A stretch of DNA of 9,046 nucleotides from positions 369-9,414 of the forward strand of contig DBPV01000094.1 in NCBI GenBank assembly GCA_002304995.1, read 5' to 3'. The translations under genes were made by a program, and so were the position numbers. The stretch is from Syntrophaceae bacterium UBA1411 (lineage in GTDB: Bacteria > Desulfobacterota > Syntrophia > Syntrophales > Smithellaceae). The first letter of the stretch is position 1. Every line of letters begins with the position of its first letter. The notes under the pieces are model-generated. The model was not told where the DNA came from. It saw nothing but the letters and a program-made list of their open reading frames with translations, and ran no database searches. Positions 1 to 6,637 of this stretch are shown here, piece after piece.

Positions 1-22
1 TTCAGAAGTTCAAAGATTCTGT

Positions 23-98
23 CAGGATCCTGTCATAAAGAGGGGCCGTAAAACACCCTCAGGCGCGCGAGTCTTGAGAAAAGAAATGAAACCGGTTT
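23..98. promoter_or_regulatory. Leader of porin gene with two short palindromes
   Basis: The 133 bases ahead of the porin hold two perfect 10-base palindromes, CAGGATCCTG at 23-32 and AAACCGGTTT at 89-98. The hexamer CTGTCA also occurs twice in the same orientation (19-24 and 30-35), 11 bases apart and overlapping the first palindrome. Such symmetry is compatible with an operator for a dimeric regulator, but no known operator is recognised. I could not find a convincing sigma-70 -35/-10 pair or a sigma-54 -24/-12 pair here, so the promoter may lie upstream of the window. The palindromes are directly visible; a regulatory role is inference. Confidence 0.25.
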
Positions 99-121
99 TC
101 CGGGGTAAATAAAAGGATTTT

Positions 122-133
122 AGGAGGAGAATA
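122..133 (+). promoter_or_regulatory. Ribosome binding site of porin gene
   Basis: The purine-rich sequence AGGAGGAGA lies just ahead of the ATG at 134. It is a strong Shine-Dalgarno match at normal spacing, fixes the porin start and predicts high translation, as expected for an abundant outer-membrane protein. Confidence 0.8.
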
Positions 134-1483
134 ATGAAGAGATTCGCGTTAATTTTGCTTGCGCTGGGGCTCGTCGCGGCCTTCAGCACAACGGTTTTCG
201 CCCTGGACGTCAAATTCAGCGGCGAGTATTACGCGGCGGGAATGTATCTGGACAAAACGTCGCTCAACAAGGATTCGTATCTGAAAGGTACGCCCCCGGC
301 GATTGTCGCGTCCAACGTGAGCACGGCTTTTTATTACCAGAGACTCCGGGTGAAAACGGATTTCATCGTATCGCCGGGTCTGAAACTGATCACCCGCTTC
401 GATGCCATGGAGCGGATTTGGGGCGCCAACAGAAGTCCGGTCGGAACGACGCTGGCGGCGGATTCGGCGGGAACGCGCGCTGAAAACGAAAACATCGCCT
501 TTGACTGGGCCTATGTGGAGTACAAATCGCCCATCGGCCTTTTCAGCGCGGGCTATATGAACTACGGCAGCACGGGAACGATTTTCGGCAACAACAGCGC
601 GCCGCAGGCAAGAATTAAATATTCCTACTTCATCGGTCCCGTGGCGATCAATACGGCGATTTCGAAGGTGAGGGAAGGCAGCCGGAACGCGCTCAACAAT
701 GTGATTACCGTGGATGCGGACAACGATGTCTATCATCTGGAAGGCGTCTTCAACTGGAAAGGCGGCCGCGCCGGTTTGAACGTGAATTATTACAACTATG
801 CGGGCGCGCGGCCTCAGCTGGTCGGTCCCTACCGGAGAAATTATTTCCTTATCACGCCTTACGTGATGGCCAAACTGGGGCCTGTTGCCGTACAGGGCGA
901 ATTCAACTATCTGACCGGTAAAGACAGGTCGGAAGACGGCGGCCTGACTCAGGACGTTACGCTGGAAAACTATTCGGGCTGGATTGACGCGACGGCGGAT
1001 TTCAAAATGTTTTACGCGGGCGGCACTTTCGCCTACGTGTCCGGAAACGATCCCGGCACCGCCGACAAGAACGAAGGCGGACTCATCAACGGCGGCCGCG
1101 ACTGGAATCCCTGTCTGATCATGTGGAACTATGACCGCACCAACTGGGCGGGCGCGCTTACGGGCTTTGACGCAGCGGCCCAGGACACCTCCATGGCCAA
1201 CGGCTGGTTCTTCCAGATCCGGGGCGGCGTGCGGCCCGTTCCCGCACTGGACATCATGGCGTCCGTTTCCTATGCCAATGCCGATAAGAAACCGGCCGGC
1301 TATCTGTACAATGCCTACGGCTACGAAGTGGACCTGACCGCAACCTACAAAATCACCAACAACCTGTCTTACATGCTGGGTGTCGGTTACCTGTTTACCG
1401 GCGATTACTACAAAGGCAAACTGGACACCAACCAGCTCACGAACGACTACCTGGTGATCAACAAACTGACGCTGACGTTCTAA
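134..1483 (+). CDS. Outer-membrane beta-barrel porin-like protein
   Basis: The 449-residue protein is predicted to form a transmembrane beta-barrel in the outer membrane, probably a general or solute-selective porin. Residues 1-23 form a classical Sec signal peptide: Lys-Arg at the N-terminus, a hydrophobic core, and Val-Phe-Ala before the likely cleavage at 23/24. The mature part is rich in Tyr, Gly, Asn and alternating hydrophobic residues, with no hydrophobic helix. It ends in LTLTF; a terminal Phe after alternating hydrophobics is the usual signal for the BAM assembly machine. The start is set by a strong ribosome binding site, and an intrinsic terminator follows the stop, so the gene is probably monocistronic. 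I do not recognise a specific porin family. Length and composition fit 16- or 18-strand porins, but the substrate cannot be read from the sequence. Confidence 0.85.
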   Translation: MKRFALILLALGLVAAFSTTVFALDVKFSGEYYAAGMYLDKTSLNKDSYLKGTPPAIVASNVSTAFYYQRLRVKTDFIVSPGLKLITRFDAMERIWGANRSPVGTTLAADSAGTRAENENIAFDWAYVEYKSPIGLFSAGYMNYGSTGTIFGNNSAPQARIKYSYFIGPVAINTAISKVREGSRNALNNVITVDADNDVYHLEGVFNWKGGRAGLNVNYYNYAGARPQLVGPYRRNYFLITPYVMAKLGPVAVQGEFNYLTGKDRSEDGGLTQDVTLENYSGWIDATADFKMFYAGGTFAYVSGNDPGTADKNEGGLINGGRDWNPCLIMWNYDRTNWAGALTGFDAAAQDTSMANGWFFQIRGGVRPVPALDIMASVSYANADKKPAGYLYNAYGYEVDLTATYKITNNLSYMLGVGYLFTGDYYKGKLDTNQLTNDYLVINKLTLTF

Positions 1484-1522
1484 ACCGGCAATGGCCTGAA
1501 GGCTATAAGCCCTTGAAGAAAG

Positions 1523-1555
1523 AAAAACCCGCGGGGCAGCCCCGCGGGTTTTTTT
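1523..1555 (+). terminator. Rho-independent terminator after porin gene
   Basis: A perfect stem with left arm 1523-1536 and right arm 1540-1553 encloses a CAG loop. Nine stem pairs are GC-only (CCCGCGGGG against CCCCGCGGG), flanked by an A-run that pairs with the T-tract ending at 1555. It begins 40 bases after the porin stop. This is a textbook strong intrinsic terminator. The A-run gives the reverse strand a T-tract too, so it could work in both directions. Confidence 0.93.
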
Positions 1556-1632
1556 ATACATTCCCGGATGGCAAGCCCCCAGCCTGCTGCAGCGGTTTTT
1601 CTGTTCGGCTGGACGTCACCGGTAAAAATCCG

Positions 1633-1661
1633 TTGCAATGCGCTGCCGCATATCGTATTTT
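1633..1661 (+). promoter_or_regulatory. Candidate sigma-70 promoter for the small membrane-protein genes
   Basis: TTGCAA (1633-1638) and TATTTT (1656-1661) are separated by 17 bases, and each matches the consensus at 4 of 6 positions. They lie between the porin terminator and the ATG at 1706, where a promoter is needed because the upstream terminator is strong. Inverted hexamers CGCTGC (1641-1646) and GCAGCG (1676-1681) bracket the -10 and could be an operator or a leader hairpin. The match is modest and could be chance. Confidence 0.35.
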
Positions 1662-1705
1662 TTAAGGCGTATATCGCAGCGGAATAGAATACGGGAGGGA
1701 GAAGA

Positions 1706-1954
1706 ATGAATTTCACGATCGTTTTGCTCATCATTGCCGCCTGTCTGGCCGTCGTGTTCATCATCCAGAATGTGGCAGCCGTTACGGTGGGCATTTTTTT
1801 CTGGGAAATTTCTCTGTCTCTGGCGCTTTTGATCTTCTTCGTCCTCGCGCTGGGTTTTGTCATCGGGTGGTTTCTGCACAGCTTCCTGGCGTACCGCAAG
1901 ATCAAGCAGGAAGTCGCGGAAGTTCAAAAAAACCTGCTGAGCGGCAAAAAGTAG
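1706..1954 (+). CDS. LapA/DUF1049-domain inner-membrane protein
   Basis: The 82-residue protein has two hydrophobic helices (about residues 3-21 and 37-62) and a short charged C-terminal tail rich in Lys, Glu and Gln, likely cytoplasmic and helical. The layout fits the lipopolysaccharide assembly protein A family (DUF1049; E. coli LapA/YciS): FIIQN near residues 18-22 at the end of helix 1, a V-V-F/W stretch before helix 2, and a Gly-rich helix 2 ending in GWFLHSF. In E. coli LapA works with LapB to control LpxC turnover and so LPS synthesis. No lapB-like TPR gene is beside it here, so its role is only inferred from the family. A strong GGGAGGGAGAAG ribosome binding site supports the ATG. It is probably co-transcribed with the next gene, 57 bases downstream. 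Confidence 0.8.
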   Translation: MNFTIVLLIIAACLAVVFIIQNVAAVTVGIFFWEISLSLALLIFFVLALGFVIGWFLHSFLAYRKIKQEVAEVQKNLLSGKK

Positions 1955-1994
1955 ATTTGTGCGCAGTCCGGCGGATGTTCTTCGATTAAAATAG

Positions 1995-2004
1995 AAAGGA
2001 GGTG
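1995..2004 (+). promoter_or_regulatory. Ribosome binding site that fixes a GTG start
   Basis: AAAGGAGGTG is a full match to the 16S rRNA anti-Shine-Dalgarno sequence and ends 7 bases before GTG at 2012. It decides the start of the following small gene, which has no ATG at its N-terminus. Confidence 0.8.
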
Positions 2005-2011
2005 AAAAATC

Positions 2012-2299
2012 GTGAATAAAGCGGAGCAGATTTATTTTCTGGACAGCCTGGCCGGCATTTTGATCCGGTGTTTTTTTCTGACCGTTCTTCTGCTGGCGGT
2101 GTGGTTTGTTCTTTTCTGGCTGGCGGGGGATTCTATTTATTATGTGCATTCATACTGGTTCGATATGGACTGGTACGACTATAACCTGGTCTTTTACTAC
2201 GGTATGGCTTTTGTGAAGCTGTTTGCCTTCATGGCCTTCCTTTTCCCGTACATCGCCATCCGTCTGGTTATTCGGAAAAGACTTCAATCCCCGTCTTGA
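2012..2299 (+). CDS. Small two-helix membrane protein, DUF6868-like
   Basis: The 95-residue protein starts at GTG and has hydrophobic segments at about residues 16-38 and 65-86. The aromatic-rich loop between them carries the pattern IYYVHSYWFDMDWYDYN. A helix ending in FPYIAIRLV and a basic tail (RKRL) follow. The order of a first helix, an IYxxHxxWF loop, a YxGMAxxK segment and a PYIA helix resembles what I remember of the DUF6868 family of small proteins of unknown function in proteobacteria. This is a recollection of the pattern, not a search result. The perfect Shine-Dalgarno supports real translation. It is probably in one transcript with the LapA-domain gene. The function is unknown. 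Confidence 0.7.
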   Translation: MNKAEQIYFLDSLAGILIRCFFLTVLLLAVWFVLFWLAGDSIYYVHSYWFDMDWYDYNLVFYYGMAFVKLFAFMAFLFPYIAIRLVIRKRLQSPS

Positions 2300-2307
2300 G
2301 ACGAATT

Positions 2308-2352
2308 CCGCCGGGAGCGGTTGCCGAACCGGAAGTGCGGCCGCTCCCGCGG
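2308..2352. terminator. Stem-loop between converging genes
   Basis: GGGAGCGG (2313-2320) pairs with CCGCTCCC (2341-2348). CCGC (2308-2311) and GCGG (2349-2352) extend the stem to 12 pairs past one bulged C, with a 20-base loop. It fills most of the 61-base gap between the stops at 2299 and 2361. A hairpin placed there could end or protect both messenger RNAs. It lacks a T-tract on either side, so it is not a standard intrinsic terminator. Confidence 0.4.
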
Positions 2353-2360
2353 AGGCTCAG

Positions 2361-3596
2361 CTACACACCCTTCTCCATCCATTTCTTTCCTTCCAGCGTC
2401 CGCGCGGTGAGCATGGAGGCGACGGTGTCGCCGACGGCATTCACCATCGTGGCGGGAGCGTCCACCAGCGCGCCGATCATCGTGATGAGCGGAAACGCCT
2501 CGGGCGGAAGATTGTAAAGCGACAAAATCAGCAGCTCGCCGATGGTGCCGCCGCCGGGAATGCCGCTCACGACCACGCCCGTCAAAAGCGCGATGCCCAG
2601 GGCTGTGAGCAGCGTTTCTACGCCGGTAAAGGGCATGGAAAAAATGCCGAACAGAAAGGCGATCTTGAGCACCGCGGCCAGGCACGAGCCCTCCATGTGC
2701 ATTGTCGCCCCGACGGGAATCACCACCTTGCTGATATCCGCCGGTACACCGATCCTGGCGGCGGCCTGCAGGTTCAGCGGCAGGGTGGCCATCGAACTGC
2801 CCGTGGCGAGCGACGTGACGGCGGGCGGAATAATGTTGCTCCAGAATTTCTTCACGCCCGGGCCGCGGCCCGCGATAAACGCGTAGAGCGTGAAAGCCAG
2901 GAAGAAATACAACAGGGCGGTGGGATAGTAAAGCAGCATGGCGCGTGCGTAGGATCCCAAAAGCTCCGGTCCGAAGACGCCGACCAGGTAAGCGAAGTAG
3001 GCGCAAAGGCCCACGGGCGCGTAATACATGATGAAGGAGATCAACTTCATCATCACGTCATTGGCCGACGTCAGAAAGGCGGTAAACGCCTTTCCTTTTT
3101 CGCCCGCCGCGGAAGCGGCCAGCCCCGTGAGCAGAGAAAAGACAATCAGAGCCAGCATGTTGTTTTTGGATAAGAGCTGGGAAAAGTCGCCGACTGTGAA
3201 AGCCCGGACGAGCGCGTCCGCCGCTTTCAGCGTCTGGACTTCCGCTGCTACGGGCAGAGGAATGCCCACGCCGGCGGCGGGCGGATAAAGGACGACGGCG
3301 ACGATCATGACTGCGGAAGCCAGCAGGCCCGTGAGGATAAAAATCAGCATCATCACCGCCAGGATTTTTCCCAGACGCCGCAAATCGGCCATTCCCGCCA
3401 CGGTGGACGAAATGGAAAAGAATACCAGCGGGACGATCACGGTGAACAGCAGGTTCAAAAAGATGTCGCCCAGCGGCTTGAGCCGGGCGGCCTGTGCCCC
3501 GCAGACGACTCCCAGAACCGCGCCGACGCCGATGGAAGCGATCAGCAGAAGCGAGAATCCGTAAGATTTCAAAAACGGCGGCCGCTGCGCTTGCAT
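2361..3596 (-). CDS. DAACS-family Na+/H+:amino-acid or dicarboxylate symporter
   Basis: The 411-residue integral membrane protein belongs to the glutamate transporter (SLC1/DAACS) family, close in length to GltPh. Visible landmarks are TGSSMATLP at 265-273 (hairpin HP1), ATMHMEGS at 297-304 (TM7, the position of the NMDGT motif), SGIPGGG at 344-350 (hairpin HP2), and VDAPATMVNAVGD at 378-390 (TM8). Aligned to GltPh, Asp379, Asn386 and Asp390 match Asp394, Asn401 and Asp405. The arginine that binds acidic side chains (Arg397) is Ala382, and NMD reads HME. I infer a substrate other than aspartate or glutamate, perhaps a neutral amino acid. It is last in the operon, 3 bases after the dipeptidase stop, with only a weak ribosome site, so translation is probably coupled. 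Family is certain; substrate is not. Confidence 0.9.
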   Translation of the reverse strand: MQAQRPPFLKSYGFSLLLIASIGVGAVLGVVCGAQAARLKPLGDIFLNLLFTVIVPLVFFSISSTVAGMADLRRLGKILAVMMLIFILTGLLASAVMIVAVVLYPPAAGVGIPLPVAAEVQTLKAADALVRAFTVGDFSQLLSKNNMLALIVFSLLTGLAASAAGEKGKAFTAFLTSANDVMMKLISFIMYYAPVGLCAYFAYLVGVFGPELLGSYARAMLLYYPTALLYFFLAFTLYAFIAGRGPGVKKFWSNIIPPAVTSLATGSSMATLPLNLQAAARIGVPADISKVVIPVGATMHMEGSCLAAVLKIAFLFGIFSMPFTGVETLLTALGIALLTGVVVSGIPGGGTIGELLILSLYNLPPEAFPLITMIGALVDAPATMVNAVGDTVASMLTARTLEGKKWMEKGV

Positions 3597-3599
3597 GCG

Positions 3600-4364
3600 T
3601 TATTTCACCGGGAAGTTGAAGTAGGTATCCGGATACGGTTCATTCCTGAGGGTGAAATGCCACCACTCCTTATCGTAGTTGTTGAATCCGTACTTATCCA
3701 TCAGCGTTTTGAGCAGCAGGCGGTGGCTTCTCTGCGCGGGAGCGATGTTCGGGTTGTCCGGATGAGACAGTTCGTTAAAGCAGTCAAATCCCGTGCCCAT
3801 GTCGAGCGAGTTGTCGGCAAAGCGCACGCCCGCGGGCAGATAACACGCTTTCAGCGCATCTCCGGACGCGTAGGGAGGCTGAACAGGGGCGGGCAGGGCG
3901 ACGAGCGTCAAATCGACCGTGCTGCCGCGGCTGTGGCTCGATCGTCCGGCGATATACCCGTCGCGGAAAAGATTGCGCTTGTCGATCGTGGGGTAAAATT
4001 CCTCCCGGGTTTTGGTGTCGGCAACGTCTTTGGCCCAGCGCACGAAGTGATCGACGGCCCGCTGCGGGCGGTAACAATCGTAAATTTTAACCGTGAGGCC
4101 GAAGGGGCGAAGCTCCTTTTGCACACCGGCCAGCGCTTCGGCCGCCCGGCGGGTGAGAAGGCAGGCCGGCTTTTCATAGCCGTCCACGCGGACACCCAGG
4201 AAATTGTGGTCGCCGCAGTAGCGGATGTCCATGAGGGCGTCGGGAATGATCTCTTCGATATGGACAAAATCCTCCGGCATGACCGCTGTTTTTGACGAAG
4301 CGGCAAAAGCCGGCACACTGAGCACAAGCGCCGCCAGCACGGCAGCAAACCAGCGAATTTTCAT
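3600..4364 (-). CDS. Secreted VanX-type D-alanyl-D-alanine dipeptidase (peptidase M15D)
   Basis: This 254-residue zinc enzyme is predicted to hydrolyse D-Ala-D-Ala to two D-Ala. Residues 1-21 form a Sec signal peptide with cleavage near AFA/A, placing it in the periplasm. Catalytic landmarks of the VanX family are present: CYRPQ with Arg99, SSHSRGSTVD with zinc ligands His144 and Asp151, DMGTGFD at 188-194, and EWWHF with catalytic Glu233 and zinc ligand His236. VanX and E. coli DdpX are cytoplasmic, whereas Salmonella PcgL is a known periplasmic relative, so export points to wall turnover or nutrient use, not glycopeptide resistance. No vanH, vanA or vanRS genes are nearby. AAGGAGG (4373-4379), inside the end of the upstream gene, is the ribosome site. 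The ATG directly abuts the upstream TAA, which suggests translational coupling. Confidence 0.93.
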   Translation of the reverse strand: MKIRWFAAVLAALVLSVPAFAASSKTAVMPEDFVHIEEIIPDALMDIRYCGDHNFLGVRVDGYEKPACLLTRRAAEALAGVQKELRPFGLTVKIYDCYRPQRAVDHFVRWAKDVADTKTREEFYPTIDKRNLFRDGYIAGRSSHSRGSTVDLTLVALPAPVQPPYASGDALKACYLPAGVRFADNSLDMGTGFDCFNELSHPDNPNIAPAQRSHRLLLKTLMDKYGFNNYDKEWWHFTLRNEPYPDTYFNFPVK

Positions 4365-5102
4365 TTACGGATCCTCCTTGGAAACAGGTTTGGGGTCGAG
4401 CCAGATCATGGGACGGGCCTCCGGATCCAGCCAGGCGAGAATTTTCCGGACGTCTTCTTCTTTTGCGGCCACACAGCCGGCCGTGGTTGAGCGCGGCCCG
4501 GCCCAGACGTGGAAAAAAATGGCGCTGCCGTGGCCGAAAACGACCGGATCGGTGTTGTATTCGATGACGAGGCCGAACTTGTACAAATCGTCGGCGCGCC
4601 GCATCCGTTCGAATGAGACGGCGCGCGTTTCGGATTGCTTCACCCAGCGGTTGTAGCCGGGATCGGCAACGTCGTCGATCCACACGTCGTCGGGCAGAGC
4701 CTGGCGGTAGGGCATGCGGGTGTCGATCTTTTCGTCGTAGCCGAAGGCGGTTCCCAGGCGGAAAAGGCCCGAGGGGGTCCTGCCGTCGCCTTCGCGTTTT
4801 TCCCCCGGAGGCGCAAAACCATTCCGGCCGATGACGGCTTCGATCGGGGGCAAAACAAGATGCCAGACGTTATCCTTTTTTTGCAGCGCGTAAATCTTGT
4901 GCGACGTAAAAAAAAGAAAGCTGTCGTCTGCGACCACCAGGATCTGGCTCGCCTCCGGCGGCGCCTGCCGGCCCTGCAGCGGCGCCTGGCCCGGCTGAAT
5001 GCCTCCAGGCGAAAAAAGACCCGCGCAGGCCGTGATCGTCACCAAGGCCAGGCCTGCAAGACACTGAAGGAGAACAATGTTGAAAACTTTCCTTTTTTTC
5101 AT
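4365..5102 (-). CDS. L,D-transpeptidase (YkuD family) lipoprotein
   Basis: The 245-residue protein begins with a lipoprotein signal peptide (KKRK, hydrophobic core, lipobox ITAC with Cys26). A linker rich in Pro, Gln and Gly (about 30-52) leads to the catalytic domain. The YkuD signature is seen as IFFHVWAGPRSTTAGC, with the likely catalytic His198 and nucleophile Cys210, and EGDGRTPSGLF at 104-114 is typical of this ErfK/YkuD branch. Such enzymes cleave the D-Ala from tetrapeptide stems and form 3-3 cross-links or attach other amines or proteins. The branch here is poorly characterised, so the exact reaction is uncertain. It is the first gene of a three-gene reverse operon. AAGGA at 5108-5112 is a reasonable ribosome site for the ATG. 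Residue 27 is Ala, which would not by itself retain it in the inner membrane in E. coli-type sorting. Confidence 0.88.
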   Translation of the reverse strand: MKKRKVFNIVLLQCLAGLALVTITACAGLFSPGGIQPGQAPLQGRQAPPEASQILVVADDSFLFFTSHKIYALQKKDNVWHLVLPPIEAVIGRNGFAPPGEKREGDGRTPSGLFRLGTAFGYDEKIDTRMPYRQALPDDVWIDDVADPGYNRWVKQSETRAVSFERMRRADDLYKFGLVIEYNTDPVVFGHGSAIFFHVWAGPRSTTAGCVAAKEEDVRKILAWLDPEARPMIWLDPKPVSKEDP

Positions 5103-5205
5103 TACCGTCCTTATCCGCTCGGTTATCTCTAGAGGAAAGGCGGCCGTTTTTCAACAAAATTATCCGCAAAAGTGTCCGCGGTCGGCGAAAAAAAGCGCCG
5201 GGCGT

Positions 5206-5227
5206 AGACAAGGGAACCGATTGTCAA
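5206..5227 (-). promoter_or_regulatory. Candidate promoter -35 region for the reverse operon
   Basis: The reverse strand carries a perfect TTGACA at 5227-5222, about 120 bases upstream of the transpeptidase ATG. No good -10 lies 16-18 bases downstream; the nearest is a weak TACGCC beginning at 5206, at 15-base spacing. It is offered as a possible promoter that would need an activator. Confidence 0.25.
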
Positions 5228-5249
5228 CAGGGCTGAAATGGTATATAGG
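5221..5249 (+). promoter_or_regulatory. Candidate sigma-70 promoter for the diguanylate cyclase gene
   Basis: TTGTCA (5221-5226, 5 of 6 matches to the -35) and TATAGG (5244-5249, 4 of 6) are 17 bases apart. TATATA at 5242-5247 is an alternative -10 at 15-base spacing. Transcription would begin near 5256, ahead of all candidate starts of the forward gene. The -35 overlaps the TTGACA of the reverse strand, so the two transcripts may compete. Confidence 0.4.
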
Positions 5250-5305
5250 AATTTCACACACCAAGCAGTGGACAATATCGGGACCGCCGGAGATTCCGAT
5301 CTCGT

Positions 5306-6637
5306 ATGCGCAAATATCTCACGGAAGGAGACGGGGTATTCGTGGAGCAAGGAAGTGGTCTGATGATACCTGAAGACAGAAGGAGAAGGAAGCGCCGGGC
5401 GGATGATGTCCGCTGGGGAGAAGATCTGGTCAAGCGCTATGAATTTCTGCTGCATCATACGCGGGACAACATTTTTACGGTCCGGTATCAGGACAAAAAC
5501 ATTCTTGACGCCAATACCGCCGCGGTAAACACCTACCAGTATTCGCTTGCGGAATTCCGGTCCATGACCATGGACGACCTCCAGCCGGCGGGTCTTACGC
5601 CGCATCTTGCGCCGCGGCCGGGCGCCGGTTCCCGCGTCGTTGTGTTTGAAACCACCCACCGGCGAAAAAACGGCGAGACTTTTCCGGTGGAGGTCAGCTC
5701 GCAGGGAGTGATGATGGGCGGCGAGCGGGTTCTTTTGTGCATGGTCGGCGACCTGTCGGAAAAAAAACAATCCGAGGAAGCCCACCGCCGCAGTGAGAAC
5801 AATCTTCGCGCGCTGCTCAACGCCGTTACCGAGTCCCTGCTCCTTGTGGACAAGAGCGGCACCGTCCTTGCCGCCAACGAGATGTTCGCCAAGCGTCTGC
5901 GCCGGCCGATTGACGGCATTATCGGCGCGAATTTTTATGATCTGCTTCCGCCGGACACGGCCCGGGAAAGACGCAAGCAGGCGGAGAAGGTCCTCTCCGG
6001 TGGAAAACCCGTCCGCTTCGTGGACATCCGCAATTCCCGCTATATCGATCAGGTGATCTACCCGGTGTGCGACGACAGGGGGGAGGTGGCCCGCCTGGCC
6101 TTTTTCGGGGCCGACATCACCCAGCGCCGGGAAATGGAAAAAGAGCTGGAGGCCATGGCGCTTTCCGATCAGCTGACCGGCCTGTACAACCGGCGGGGAT
6201 TCTTTACGCTCGCGCCGCGCGAGCTGAAGAGGGCCGAACGCTCGGCGAAGGGCCTGCTGCTCTTTTTTGCCGACGTGGACGGCCTCAAGGAAATCAATGA
6301 CCGCTTCGGCCACGAAGAGGGGGACCGCGCGCTGTCCGCGGCCGCTAAAATCCTGACGCAGACCTTCCGGGGGTCCGATGTGATATCCCGTATCGGCGGC
6401 GACGAGTTTGCCGTTCTGGTGACGGACACGGACGAAACGCTGATGGAAAAAATGCTGCTGAGGCTGTACCGCCTGATCAACAATTTCAACGGCCGGAAAG
6501 CCGCCCGCTACAAGCTGGCGATCAGCATCGGGCATGCCTTCTGCAATCCGAGAAATCCGGCGACGCTCGACGAGCTGATCTCCCAGGCCGATCAGCGGAT
6601 GTACCGGATGAAGAAAATCAAATACCGGCAGGCCTGA
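5306..6637 (+). CDS. PAS-PAS-GGDEF diguanylate cyclase
   Basis: The protein of up to 443 residues is predicted to make cyclic di-GMP from two GTP. Two PAS sensor domains (about 43-152 and 164-277) precede a GGDEF domain (about 280-440). The catalytic domain looks active: DQLTGLYNRRGF at 288-299, metal-binding Asp323 in FFADVDG, and an intact GGDEF at 364-368. RGSD at 355-358 lies five residues before GGDEF and is the RxxD inhibitory site, so product feedback is expected. No membrane helix or signal peptide is seen, so it is a cytosolic sensor; the PAS ligand is unknown. The start is unsure. ATG 5306 has no good ribosome site. GTG 5342 follows AAGGAG (5325-5330) at 11 bases. ATG 5363 follows AAGGAAG (5349-5355) at 7 bases and is the best supported, giving 424 residues. 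The longest frame is drawn here. Confidence 0.92.
   Translation: MRKYLTEGDGVFVEQGSGLMIPEDRRRRKRRADDVRWGEDLVKRYEFLLHHTRDNIFTVRYQDKNILDANTAAVNTYQYSLAEFRSMTMDDLQPAGLTPHLAPRPGAGSRVVVFETTHRRKNGETFPVEVSSQGVMMGGERVLLCMVGDLSEKKQSEEAHRRSENNLRALLNAVTESLLLVDKSGTVLAANEMFAKRLRRPIDGIIGANFYDLLPPDTARERRKQAEKVLSGGKPVRFVDIRNSRYIDQVIYPVCDDRGEVARLAFFGADITQRREMEKELEAMALSDQLTGLYNRRGFFTLAPRELKRAERSAKGLLLFFADVDGLKEINDRFGHEEGDRALSAAAKILTQTFRGSDVISRIGGDEFAVLVTDTDETLMEKMLLRLYRLINNFNGRKAARYKLAISIGHAFCNPRNPATLDELISQADQRMYRMKKIKYRQA

Noticed and set aside
1..133. Sigma-54 or sigma-70 promoter in the porin leader
   Set aside because: TTGAGA at 74-79 has no -10 at acceptable spacing, and no GG/GC pair with sigma-54 spacing was found.
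149..1561. Open frame of 470 codons antisense to the porin
   Set aside because: It is a shadow of the porin codon pattern in GC-rich DNA. It has no recognisable domain and crosses the terminator.
2223..3173. Forward open frame of 316 codons overlapping the DUF6868-like gene and the symporter
   Set aside because: It is low-complexity, rich in Arg, Gly, Gln and His, antisense to a clear symporter, and has no ribosome site.
3600..5102. Vancomycin-resistance (van) cluster
   Set aside because: The VanX-like enzyme is exported, and no vanH, D-Ala-D-Lac ligase, vanS/vanR or vanY is present; the neighbours are a transpeptidase and a symporter.
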